This document shows positions 17,192 through 25,269 of a stretch of 64,000 nt of DNA, piece after piece. The stretch lies in contig JAGTRM010000004.1 in the NCBI GenBank assembly GCA_018261735.1, forward strand, positions 83,081-147,080, given 5' to 3'. The position numbers and the translations under genes were made by a program. This DNA comes from Pseudomonadota bacterium. GTDB taxonomy: Bacteria > Pseudomonadota > Gammaproteobacteria > Burkholderiales > Chitinibacteraceae. Under the pieces are notes generated by a model, which had not been told where the DNA came from, did not search any database, and was given only the letters and a program-made list of their open reading frames with translations. Each line of letters begins with the position of its first letter. The stretch's first letter is position 1.

Positions 17192-19732
17192 TCAGGAACG
17201 GAATGTATCGATGACTTTTCCGCTCAGCACGGCACATATTCCTCCAGTCACGGCGCAGACCAGGGCCAAAAAATAGTGCCATGGTATCGGTGGGGCGAAG
17301 CCGAACAGCGGGGCGAGTATCGGCTGGTAAATAATCAGCGCAATCAGTCCCAACGAGCCCGATGCTACGCCTGCAAACGTCCAGTTCACGGTGGCCCAGT
17401 GCAACCCGGGATCTCGATTCACATAGACCAGACCTAAGTTGCCCAGTACCAATGCAAAAAAACCGAGTGTGCGGGCCTGTGCTTCTTCGGCGCCCGCCAT
17501 TCCTGCAAACCAATATGCCACCAAGGTGGCGCCGAGGATCGAAGCACCCTGTACCATACTGCGCAGCATGGTTTTGGAGCTGAACAGATGTTTGCCCCGA
17601 GGGCGCGGGGGCTCACGCATCAGCTTGTCAGGAGCAGGCTCTGCTTCAAAGACGATGGAACAGGTCGGACTGATGACCAGTTCCAAAAAGGCGACATGTG
17701 CCGGTGTCAGCATCATTGGCAAACCAAAGAGCAAGGGCAGCATGGCGATGCCGATGATTGGCAGATGCGCGGCGATGGCATAGGTAACAGCTTTGACCAG
17801 GTTGTGGTAGATTCCGCGTCCCATGCGCATGGCATGGACGATGGCGGCAAAGTCGTCGGCTACCAGCACCAGATCGGCCGCTTCGCGGGCCACATCGGTA
17901 CCGCGCTTACCCATGGCAATGCCGATATGCGCTGCCTTCAATGCTGGCGCATCGTTGACGCCATCCCCGGTCATTGCCACCACATCTCCACAGCGTTTGA
18001 GTGCATTTACCAGCTGCAGCTTCTGCGCCGGCGCGATGCGGGCGAAGACATTGGCGGTACTGGCCCGCAGGATGAGTTCATCATCATCCATTTGTGCCAA
18101 CTGGTTGCCTGTCAAGACATCGTGAGCCGGGATGCCGGCTTCACTCGCAATGGCACGGGCGGTTGCCGGGTGATCGCCGGTAATCATTACGACGCGAACC
18201 CCGGCGGCATGACACTGCGCAATCGCTTGCGGTACTTCCGGCCGTAGGGGATCTGCAAGCCCAACCATGCCGACCAGTTCAAAACCAAAATCATGCTGGA
18301 TATCGGGCCAAACTTCGGGTTGATGCCGGGCGCGGGCCACGGACAGTACGCGCAAGCCGCGTTTTGCCATGGTTTCTGCTTGAGCCAGCAGGGCTGTAGT
18401 TTCATCTGGCGGCAGATGACAAAGATCAGCGACGGCTTCCGGTGCCCCTTTGCAGGCAACCGGGCAATGACTGAATCCGGGAGCCTGCCAAAGATGGCTC
18501 ATGGCCAGCATCTCCGGCGAGAGTTCATACTCCCGGGAAAGTGTCCAGTCATTGTGCAGGTGCTCGGTGCCGGAAAGGTGTACTTGCCCAAGCTGATGAA
18601 TCGCCAGTTCCATGGGATCCAGCGGTTCCAGTTCACTGGCCAGGACGCCATACTCGACCAGTTCATGAAAAGCTTCCGGCAAGGACGATTTGCTCGATTC
18701 ATCCACATCAAGCAATGCATCGCCGACAGCCAGCATGCGTACCGCCATGCGGTTGCAGGTGAGTGTTCCTGTCTTGTCAACGCACAGTACCCGTGTTTCA
18801 CCCAGGGTCTCGATCGCAGAAAGTCGCCGAGTCAGCACGCCATAAACCGCGATTCGGCGTGCACCCAGGGCCATGAATACTGTGAGAATGACCGCAAACT
18901 CTTGTGGCAACAGGCTCATTGCCAGCATGATTCCGGCTAAGAATCCTTCTATCCACTGGCCGCGAAGCAGGCCCATCAGCAGCAATACCGTGAAACACAC
19001 GGCACCGCCCAACAAGGTAAAGCCCCGGATGAAACGCCGGGTTTCTTGCTGCAACGGGGAGGGCGCATCCTCCAGCGCTGAGAGACTGGCGCCAATCTGG
19101 CCCAACTGGGTATGCGCACCGATGGCACTGATTCGCAGGATGCCCTGGCCGCGTACGACCACCGTCCCGGCACAAAGGTCTGCACGGGTGCGTGGAACAG
19201 CCGTCGGTAAGACAAACTTTGAGACTGGCAACGATTCGCCGGTGAGCATCGATTCATCTACTGCCAGTTCGTGCGCGGAAAGCAACATGCCGTCGGCTGG
19301 ACAGCGTTCGCCTTCACCCACTTGCACCACATCTCCGGGAACCAGCTGTTCTGCGGGAATACGCTGCCAGAGGTCATTCCGCAACACTTGTGCATAAGGC
19401 GCAGCCAGATCCTTCAGCGCTGCCAGCGCCTTGGCTGTCCGGTGTGACTGCAGGGAGGTCACGACCACGATGATCAGCACAAAGCCCATCAACAGTATGG
19501 CTTCGTGGATGTCGCCGAGCAGCATGTAGAGACTGCCGGCCGCAATCAATAGTAGAAACATCGGTTCGGTCAATGTCTCCCGCAACACAACAAGCAATGG
19601 ATGTGATTGCGGTGCATTCAGCCGGTTCGGACCCCATTGTGTCTGCCGTATGGCTGCCTCGGCAGTGGTGAGTCCAATGAAATGATCAGCATTTGTATTC
19701 ACGGGGGGATTGTCAAGATGGATCAGATTCAA
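17192..19732 (-). CDS. Cation-transporting P-type ATPase with altered ion site
   Basis: An 846-residue P-type ATPase of the calcium/SERCA-like branch. It shows a cation-ATPase N-terminal region, TGES actuator motif at 164-167, phosphorylated D319 in CVDKTGTLT, KGAPE nucleotide-binding motif near 455, TGDGVNDAP near 605 and about ten membrane segments. The M4 segment reads LLPQEFAVIL (274-283) and M6 reads LELVISPTCSIVF, where relatives as I recall them have PEEFP and LIIDPACS; the ion-coordinating Glu and Asp would be replaced by Gln and Ser. The transported ion is unknown. The start is uncertain: TTG 19732 and GTG 19702 are the only candidates and neither has a clear ribosome site. Confidence 0.85.
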   Translation of the reverse strand: MNLIHLDNPPVNTNADHFIGLTTAEAAIRQTQWGPNRLNAPQSHPLLVVLRETLTEPMFLLLIAAGSLYMLLGDIHEAILLMGFVLIIVVVTSLQSHRTAKALAALKDLAAPYAQVLRNDLWQRIPAEQLVPGDVVQVGEGERCPADGMLLSAHELAVDESMLTGESLPVSKFVLPTAVPRTRADLCAGTVVVRGQGILRISAIGAHTQLGQIGASLSALEDAPSPLQQETRRFIRGFTLLGGAVCFTVLLLMGLLRGQWIEGFLAGIMLAMSLLPQEFAVILTVFMALGARRIAVYGVLTRRLSAIETLGETRVLCVDKTGTLTCNRMAVRMLAVGDALLDVDESSKSSLPEAFHELVEYGVLASELEPLDPMELAIHQLGQVHLSGTEHLHNDWTLSREYELSPEMLAMSHLWQAPGFSHCPVACKGAPEAVADLCHLPPDETTALLAQAETMAKRGLRVLSVARARHQPEVWPDIQHDFGFELVGMVGLADPLRPEVPQAIAQCHAAGVRVVMITGDHPATARAIASEAGIPAHDVLTGNQLAQMDDDELILRASTANVFARIAPAQKLQLVNALKRCGDVVAMTGDGVNDAPALKAAHIGIAMGKRGTDVAREAADLVLVADDFAAIVHAMRMGRGIYHNLVKAVTYAIAAHLPIIGIAMLPLLFGLPMMLTPAHVAFLELVISPTCSIVFEAEPAPDKLMREPPRPRGKHLFSSKTMLRSMVQGASILGATLVAYWFAGMAGAEEAQARTLGFFALVLGNLGLVYVNRDPGLHWATVNWTFAGVASGSLGLIALIIYQPILAPLFGFAPPIPWHYFLALVCAVTGGICAVLSGKVIDTFRS

Positions 19733-19979
19733 GAATAGACCACGGCACCTTGGCGATCAGGCATCGTCGCATTTGCATAAGATCCAGCGTACAACCGGCC
19801 TGAGCTGGATGTGGTGAGTGTCTCTGTTTGGTTCGGGGCAGTTACGGTGCGCTGTTGCGCAAATCAGGCACCGCAGCGGGTGAAAAGCAAACCGTTACCC
19901 TGGATTTGTTTGAAATAATTCAAGTAGATAAATAAAGCGCTTGTCCTAAACTGGTGATAAGGGGGGTGAGACAGGATTC

Positions 19980-19987
19980 AAGGAGGT
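19980..19987 (+). promoter_or_regulatory. Near-perfect ribosome binding site of hsp20
   Basis: AAGGAGGT, complementary to the 3' end of 16S rRNA over eight bases, placed four bases before the ATG at 19992. It fixes the start and predicts very strong translation. No convincing sigma-32 or sigma-70 promoter could be assigned in the 250 bases upstream. Confidence 0.85.
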
Positions 19988-19991
19988 TATC

Positions 19992-20429
19992 ATGGCCAAT
20001 ATTATTAGACGCAACCTGGATACTTTGCTGGATGATCCATTGCGTAGTGTGGATGATCTTTTCCGGGGTTTCTTTGTTCGGCCTATCGAGTATGAAGGTG
20101 GACCGAGGATCAGCCTGGATGTGAGGGAGGATGACAAAGCCTATACCGTGCATGCTGATTTGCCAGGCGTAAAAAAGGAAAACATTGATGTGCAGGTAGA
20201 AGGCAATGTGGTGCGCATTTCCGCTGAAAACCGACAGGAGCGGGAAGAAAAGCAGGGGGAAAAGGTGATCCGTTCCGAGCGTTATATAGGACGGGTGTCG
20301 CGCAGCTTCACTTTGGGGGTTGATGTCGACGAGAGCGCGGCGACCGCCAAGTTCGAGAATGGTGTGCTTGAGTTAACCTTGCCGAAGAAGCCTGTGCCTG
20401 ATCAGCGGCGCAAGCTGACGATTGAGTAG
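19992..20429 (+). CDS. Small heat-shock protein Hsp20
   Basis: A 145-residue chaperone with an alpha-crystallin domain at about residues 42-140 (ISLDVREDDKAYTVHADLPGV, then the RSERYIGRVSRSFTLG strand, and FENGVLELTLPKK). These proteins hold unfolding clients for refolding by DnaK. The C-terminal anchor is weak (KLTIE rather than a full IxI motif). It is divergent from the P-type ATPase and ends in a strong terminator, so it is a single-gene unit. Confidence 0.95.
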   Translation: MANIIRRNLDTLLDDPLRSVDDLFRGFFVRPIEYEGGPRISLDVREDDKAYTVHADLPGVKKENIDVQVEGNVVRISAENRQEREEKQGEKVIRSERYIGRVSRSFTLGVDVDESAATAKFENGVLELTLPKKPVPDQRRKLTIE

Positions 20430-20478
20430 GCAAGCGTCAACAGAACCTGAGTAGTCGTGTTGAAGCTATGGGATTGAA

Positions 20479-20508
20479 CGCCGCAAGTGCGCTTGCGGCG
20501 TTTTTTTT
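20479..20508 (+). terminator. Intrinsic terminator of hsp20
   Basis: CGCCGCAAG pairs perfectly with CTTGCGGCG around a TGCG loop and is followed by eight T. It lies 49 bases after the hsp20 stop. Confidence 0.9.
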
Positions 20509-20608
20509 ATCTTGTGCGGTAAGACAATAAAGGTGGTTGAGTCGATTTCTTACAGCGATGCATCCGGCGTCGTTATACTGATAAAAATGAGTAAGGGAAC
20601 GCGACAGA

Positions 20609-22957
20609 ATGGCAGAGTTGGGTAATGGAAGATTTCGTCTGGAACGCAATCTGGGGCAGGGAGCCCAAGGCACAGTCTACCTTGCTGTGGATACGCGTCT
20701 GGATCGCAAGGTCGCCATCAAAATGTTGCGGGCAGGCGAACAACCTTCGGAGTTGACCGAGGCACGTTTGATCAGCAAGTTGCAGCATCCCAATATTGTT
20801 GCCCTGCATGATGTGTTCATTGAGAGCGGGCGAACGGGCCTGGTGTTTGAGTATGTCGAAGGAGAGACCCTGACCGCGATGCTTCACCGGGATGGGGCGC
20901 TAACTCCGGTGCGGGCGGCGGAGTTGATGCTGGGTGTGCTGGATGGTTTGAGCTACGCGCATTCGCAAGGTGTCATTCACCGCGACATCAAGCCACAGAA
21001 CATCATGATCGACCGTAGCGGGCGTGCTCGTATCATGGATTTTGGCGTGGCAACGCGGCAGGCTGGCCAAATAGGAATGAGCGGTACCGTGGGCTATATG
21101 GCCCCGGAGATGATCAAGAATTTACCCGTAGATGCACAAGCGGATGTTTTTGCCGCAGGCATGACGCTATACCAGATGCTTACCGGCATTTTGCCTGTCG
21201 AGGCGGGATCGCTTTTTGCGACTTTGAATCGGGCCGTGAACGCACCAATTGCATTGCCATCGTCGATTCGTCCAGGCATTGATGAAAAGCTGGATCATCT
21301 GGTGATGGTAGCCTTGTTTAAAGATCCCCAAGAGCGCTACGCCAATGCGGGTGCAATGCACGCAGCATTGTTGTCCTGGTCGGAATCGGGAAAAGAGACC
21401 GGGCCGGAAACCGCAGGATCCGGACGGCATAGCACGCTCGACTTCCTGTTGCGCCGGATGAGCTATACCGCTGATTTTCCTGCATTGTCGCAGACCATCA
21501 GTGCCATCAACCGAATCAACAATTCAGATTCGGAACGATTGCAAAACCTTTCCGATGCCATTCTTAAAGATTTTTCACTGACCAATAAACTGTTGCGAAT
21601 TGTCAATTCAGCAACATATGGCCAATTTGGTGGTGCCATCAGTACGATTTCCCGAGCCATTGTCATTCTTGGCTTCGACAATATTCGCAGCATGGCGATC
21701 ACATTGCTCCTGTTTGAACATATGCGCGACAAGGCTCAGGCGGAGAAATTGCGCGAAGTCTCGCTTAAAAGTTTTTTCGGAGGGCTTTTGGCCAGTGCCA
21801 TTGGTAAAAAAAGTGGTTGGCGCGATGTCGAAGAAGCGCAAATTTGCGGCATGTTTCATTTCCTGGGCAAGTTGTTGACGCTTTACTACTTTCATGAGGA
21901 AAGCCAGGAAATCGCCAAACGGGTTGAACAAACCGCCGAAAATGAAAATATGGCGGCACAAGCCATACTGGGAATCGGCTTCCGCGAGCTGGCAATTGGT
22001 GTGGCGGGCAACTGGAATTTCCCGGAGCGCATCGTCGGCAGCATGCGTGAAATGCCGGATGGCGTGATCAAGGCGCCTCAAAATCAAACAGAGCGCTTGC
22101 GACTGTTTGCCAATCTTGCCGGCGAATTGATCCCCGTCGTCGAGAAAACGCCCACTGACGCGCAGAAGCACCTGTCAAAAGTGATATTACGTTTTGGCAA
22201 AGTACTCGGCTGGTCCGAGCGAGAGTTTCAAAATTGCTTGCAGGATGCTTCTGCGCAGTATCTGAATTATTTGTCCATCTTGGGCGTGCAGCAGCGAGGC
22301 AGCCATTTCTGCAAGCAAATACGTAAAACGGTTGCCCATGGTGACGTTGAACATGGGAATGAGTTGGCTAGAGAAGACGCGCTGGAAGATGCCTTGCAGG
22401 CGGCCGAGGTCTCCGCTGAAGAATCTGCTCCGTTGAATTCGTCCGCCATTCTCTCCGCCGGGGTGCAAGACATTACCAATACCCTGGTCAGTGGTTTTAG
22501 CCTCAATGATTTATTGAGGATGATTCTGGAAACCATGTTTCGCGGAATAGGGTTCAACCATGTGCTATTTTGTACGCGCGATCTCAAACAGCCGCGCATG
22601 ATGGCTCGTTTTGGTTTCGGCCCGGACATTCAGAAAATAATTTCCGGATTCAGTTTTGATACCCGCCAGACCAGTGACGTGTTCCAGCTGGCCTTGGCGC
22701 GCAATGCCGATATTTTGATTGAAGATATAGATGCCGAATTGATTCAAAACCGCATCCCTGCATGGTTCAGGAGTACCGTACCGGCCAAGACCTTTATTAT
22801 TTTCCCTGTGGTTCTCGATAAAAAACCCATTGGCATTTTTTACGGAGACCGTACGGATGCGCATAGTCTAAAGATACCGGCTGACCAGCTTAACTTGCTG
22901 AAAACATTAAGAAATCAGGCAATTCTTGCGATTAGGCAAAAACAACTTGAAGGATAA
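20609..22957 (+). CDS. Ser/Thr protein kinase-HDOD-GAF signalling protein
   Basis: A 782-residue three-domain cytoplasmic protein. The N-terminal Hanks kinase (about 8-260) is complete: glycine loop GQGAQGTVY, K38 in VAIKML, E51, catalytic HRDIKPQN (D126), DFG (D144) and YMAPE. A HDOD domain (about 275-480) begins near FLLRRMSYTADFPALSQTI, with LLRIVNSATYG and AIVILGFDNIRSMAI typical of the family. A GAF-like domain occupies about 600-780. The whole would link phosphorylation and ligand sensing to an HDOD output, whose activity in other proteins is poorly defined. No partner phosphatase is adjacent. It sits between the Hsp20 and phasin genes. Confidence 0.85.
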   Translation: MAELGNGRFRLERNLGQGAQGTVYLAVDTRLDRKVAIKMLRAGEQPSELTEARLISKLQHPNIVALHDVFIESGRTGLVFEYVEGETLTAMLHRDGALTPVRAAELMLGVLDGLSYAHSQGVIHRDIKPQNIMIDRSGRARIMDFGVATRQAGQIGMSGTVGYMAPEMIKNLPVDAQADVFAAGMTLYQMLTGILPVEAGSLFATLNRAVNAPIALPSSIRPGIDEKLDHLVMVALFKDPQERYANAGAMHAALLSWSESGKETGPETAGSGRHSTLDFLLRRMSYTADFPALSQTISAINRINNSDSERLQNLSDAILKDFSLTNKLLRIVNSATYGQFGGAISTISRAIVILGFDNIRSMAITLLLFEHMRDKAQAEKLREVSLKSFFGGLLASAIGKKSGWRDVEEAQICGMFHFLGKLLTLYYFHEESQEIAKRVEQTAENENMAAQAILGIGFRELAIGVAGNWNFPERIVGSMREMPDGVIKAPQNQTERLRLFANLAGELIPVVEKTPTDAQKHLSKVILRFGKVLGWSEREFQNCLQDASAQYLNYLSILGVQQRGSHFCKQIRKTVAHGDVEHGNELAREDALEDALQAAEVSAEESAPLNSSAILSAGVQDITNTLVSGFSLNDLLRMILETMFRGIGFNHVLFCTRDLKQPRMMARFGFGPDIQKIISGFSFDTRQTSDVFQLALARNADILIEDIDAELIQNRIPAWFRSTVPAKTFIIFPVVLDKKPIGIFYGDRTDAHSLKIPADQLNLLKTLRNQAILAIRQKQLEG

Positions 22958-22977
22958 AAGGTTTCATTGTTGTTTTT

Positions 22978-22999
22978 GTTGTGCGACGCACAACTTTTT
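22978..22999 (+). terminator. Probable terminator of the kinase-HDOD-GAF gene
   Basis: GTTGTGC pairs with GCACAAC around a three-base loop and is followed by TTTTT. It lies 21 bases after the stop codon. Confidence 0.6.
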
Positions 23000-23068
23000 C
23001 CTTGACTTCCGTGGTTTCCTGATCAAAAATCAAGTTATATTGCAATGCACAAACCACGGAGACCTGAC

Positions 23069-23617
23069 ATGACTACCCCGCAACAGCAGTTTTCTGAACT
23101 CAGTCAAGCCAACCTGGAAAAAACCATCAGGCTGACCAATATTGCCATTTCCGGTGCAGAGCGCCTTTTCAATCTGCAACTTGAGATCGCACGTGATCTG
23201 CTGGCTGAGAATGCCGCGACTGCCAAATCGCTGGCGGCAGTAAAGAATGTGCAGGATTTGGTCGAGTTGCAAAAAACGCTTTCGCAACCTTCCGTGACTA
23301 AAACCATGGCGGTGGCTCGCACCGTGTATGAAACAGCCAGCGCCACTCAGAATGAGCTCAACAAGCTGGTGGAAGAACAGCTGATCGATTTCAACAAAAA
23401 CCTGCTTGCTTCGCTTGATACCGCGATTGCCCAAGTCCCTGCAAGCTCGGCTGCCATGTCCGTAATCAAGAATGCGGTGGAAAGTGCAACCAACGCTTAT
23501 GGCACGGTTACCAAGACAACCCAACGCATCGCCAGCGAATTGGCCGAAGCAACAGTGACCGCTGTTGAAACGTCCGGTAAAGCTGCAACCAAGTCTACAA
23601 CGCGAAAATCGTCCTGA
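23069..23617 (+). CDS. Phasin family protein
   Basis: A 182-residue helical protein with heptad-like amphipathic helices throughout (QQQFSELSQANLEKTIRLTN, AERLFNLQLEIARDLLAEN) and a lysine- and threonine-rich tail. It matches the phasin family that coats polyhydroxyalkanoate granules. ATG 23069 follows GGAGA; an upstream frame at 23045 is less likely. No phaC or phaB gene is nearby, so storage is inferred from the family alone. It is a single-gene unit ending in a strong two-way terminator. Confidence 0.85.
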   Translation: MTTPQQQFSELSQANLEKTIRLTNIAISGAERLFNLQLEIARDLLAENAATAKSLAAVKNVQDLVELQKTLSQPSVTKTMAVARTVYETASATQNELNKLVEEQLIDFNKNLLASLDTAIAQVPASSAAMSVIKNAVESATNAYGTVTKTTQRIASELAEATVTAVETSGKAATKSTTRKSS

Positions 23618-23630
23618 TTTGTCCGATTTA

Positions 23631-23670
23631 GGCATAAAAAAACCCTGTTAAATCAGGGTTTTTTTATGCC
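23631..23670. terminator. Bidirectional intrinsic terminator
   Basis: A perfect 17-base-pair inverted repeat (arms 23631-23647 and 23654-23670, loop TTAAAT) in which the A and T runs lie inside the stem, so either strand presents a GC core CCCTG/CAGGG followed by seven T. It separates the convergent phasin and dehydrogenase-like genes. Confidence 0.9.
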
Positions 23671-23713
23671 TGAAAAGGTTGTTTTGTACTGGTTCAAAAG
23701 CATGACTCGGTTG

Positions 23714-24364
23714 TTATCGTTGTGGTTGAAATACGCTGATCATTTGGGCGATTTGACGCGCGGGTGATTCATGTTGATCCAGAAAGCAGGCAAGCGCCCT
23801 TTGACGCTCTGGCAGAGCTGCAGAGAAGTGTTCATCCGATGATGCAGCCAGGTATTCAGCGGCAAAAGAACCCGATTGTTGTTGGGTTTGAACCAGTTGT
23901 GCCAATTGAGGTAAAAGACAAGACAAATCAATTGGGGTTTGCAGTGTGTGGCCGAGTCGATTTAATAGGGCGAGCAAAAATGCAGCCGAGCCTGCGCCGC
24001 CGACATGCCACCAGCCATAAGAACAGGGCGCCAAGCAGTTCAATACGGAAGCCAGGGCGTGAAGATCTGCTGCTTTGCCACCAACCAGCGCCATGAAGCC
24101 ATATTGAGCAGCTTGGGGGGATTCGATCAGGGCGGCTTCCGCGTAATGGATGCCATCTTGCGTCAATCGGGTGGCGGCTATCTGGGCAAGATGAAAGTCA
24201 TTGGGTTGCAAGACCAGCAGGCCATCTCCAGGCTTTACTGCTGGAGGAGTGTCACCGGCATCGATTGCTGCCAGGGTGATTTTGCAGATTTTGGCGGGGA
24301 TGGCATGAATACGATGTGACACCGTCTCAACCAAACGCGAAGGAAGGGTAACAACGATGTGCAT
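23714..24364 (-). CDS. Degenerate beta-hydroxyacid-dehydrogenase-like protein
   Basis: A 216-residue protein that partly follows the 6-phosphogluconate/3-hydroxyisobutyrate dehydrogenase pattern: a GIHYAEAALIESPQAAQYG segment resembling the substrate loop, then ALVGGKAADLHALASVL, and HVGGAGSAAFLLALLN at the junction to the helical domain. The N-terminal GxGxxG NAD motif is missing, and the catalytic lysine expected after GxGxxx is replaced (AAFLLALL). It is therefore likely a pseudoenzyme or a remodelled protein. It lies immediately downstream of fnr, 17 bases away, and may be co-transcribed. Function unknown. Confidence 0.5.
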   Translation of the reverse strand: MHIVVTLPSRLVETVSHRIHAIPAKICKITLAAIDAGDTPPAVKPGDGLLVLQPNDFHLAQIAATRLTQDGIHYAEAALIESPQAAQYGFMALVGGKAADLHALASVLNCLAPCSYGWWHVGGAGSAAFLLALLNRLGHTLQTPIDLSCLLPQLAQLVQTQQQSGSFAAEYLAASSDEHFSAALPERQRALACFLDQHESPARQIAQMISVFQPQR

Positions 24365-24381
24365 GTTCCCCTCTCCGATAT

Positions 24382-25131
24382 TCAGTCCTGACAGGTGCTG
24401 AGTATTTTTTTAATGCCTTCGTGGTTAATGATCTCGATCAGGCGGTTCTGTACCTTGATAAGTCCTTGATCCTGAAAGCGCGAAAGGATCCGGCTGACCG
24501 TTTCCAGTTTAAGGCCGAGATAGCTACCAATTTCTTCCCGGGTCATACGCAGGTGGAAACTAGTCGCAGAATAGCCGCGCAAGGCGAAACGCTGAGATAG
24601 ATTCAGCAAAAACGCAGCAAGACGTTCTTCCGCTTTCATATTTCCCAGAAGTAGCATGACGCCGTGGTCGCGCACGATTTCCCTGCTCATCACCTTGTAG
24701 AGATGGTGCTGCAGGGCGGGGACTTCACGCGCCAAGTTTTCAATTTCAGCAAAGGGCAGTTCGCAGACTTCGCTGTCTTCCAACGCAATGGCATCGCAGG
24801 TGTGAACATCCGAGCTGATGGCGTCCATGCCCATGAGCTCGCCGGACATATGGAAGCCTGTAACTTGCTCTCTACCGTCTTCAGAGATGACACTGGACTT
24901 GAAAAAACCGACTCGGACGGCAAACAGTGAGCGAAATGGCTCCCCTGCCCGGTAGAGGCCGTCTCCCCGCTTGACCGGACGGCCCTGGGTGATGAGCGAG
25001 TCGAGCTCGCGCATTTCCTCCGGGTTAAGTCCGATGGGTAAGCAAAGCTCGCGCAAACTGCATGTGGAGCAATTCTGCCGCAGTTGTCGGATAGAAATGT
25101 CGCGTACCTGAATGGGGGATAGCATGGTCAT
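24382..25131 (-). CDS. fnr: FNR-type oxygen-sensing regulator
   Basis: A 249-residue CRP/FNR regulator. Four cysteines suited to a [4Fe-4S] cluster are present: C21, C24 and C30 in NCSTCSLRELC, and C112 in VHTCDAI. The C-terminal helix-turn-helix MTREEIGSYLGLKLETVSRI carries the ETVSR recognition residues of FNR, so its site should be TTGAT-N4-ATCAA. It would switch genes on under low oxygen. The start is M at 25131 or 25125 (MTMLSP); neither has a strong ribosome site. It is divergent from hemN, with an FNR box between them. Confidence 0.92.
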   Translation of the reverse strand: MTMLSPIQVRDISIRQLRQNCSTCSLRELCLPIGLNPEEMRELDSLITQGRPVKRGDGLYRAGEPFRSLFAVRVGFFKSSVISEDGREQVTGFHMSGELMGMDAISSDVHTCDAIALEDSEVCELPFAEIENLAREVPALQHHLYKVMSREIVRDHGVMLLLGNMKAEERLAAFLLNLSQRFALRGYSATSFHLRMTREEIGSYLGLKLETVSRILSRFQDQGLIKVQNRLIEIINHEGIKKILSTCQD

Positions 25132-25188
25132 AACAAATTTGATCTAGCGTGAGTTATCACTGTTTTGTTCTGCGTGCTTGTCAACTGC

Positions 25189-25202
25189 TTGATACTGGTC
25201 AA
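25189..25202. promoter_or_regulatory. FNR box upstream of hemN
   Basis: TTGAT-ACTG-GTCAA matches the FNR consensus TTGAT-N4-ATCAA at nine of ten defined bases. It lies 68 bases before the chosen hemN start and 58 bases before the fnr start on the other strand. It could activate hemN, autoregulate fnr, or do both. Confidence 0.7.
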
Positions 25203-25269
25203 CGAGAACGCTACGTATTCGCCGCTAAAGTTCGACGAGCATGGTCACTATTTATCAGGAAACTACTTC

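Noticed and set aside
19733..19991. Sigma-32 promoter before hsp20
   Set aside because: A TTGAAA is present near 19909, but no CCCCAT-like -10 follows at the right distance.
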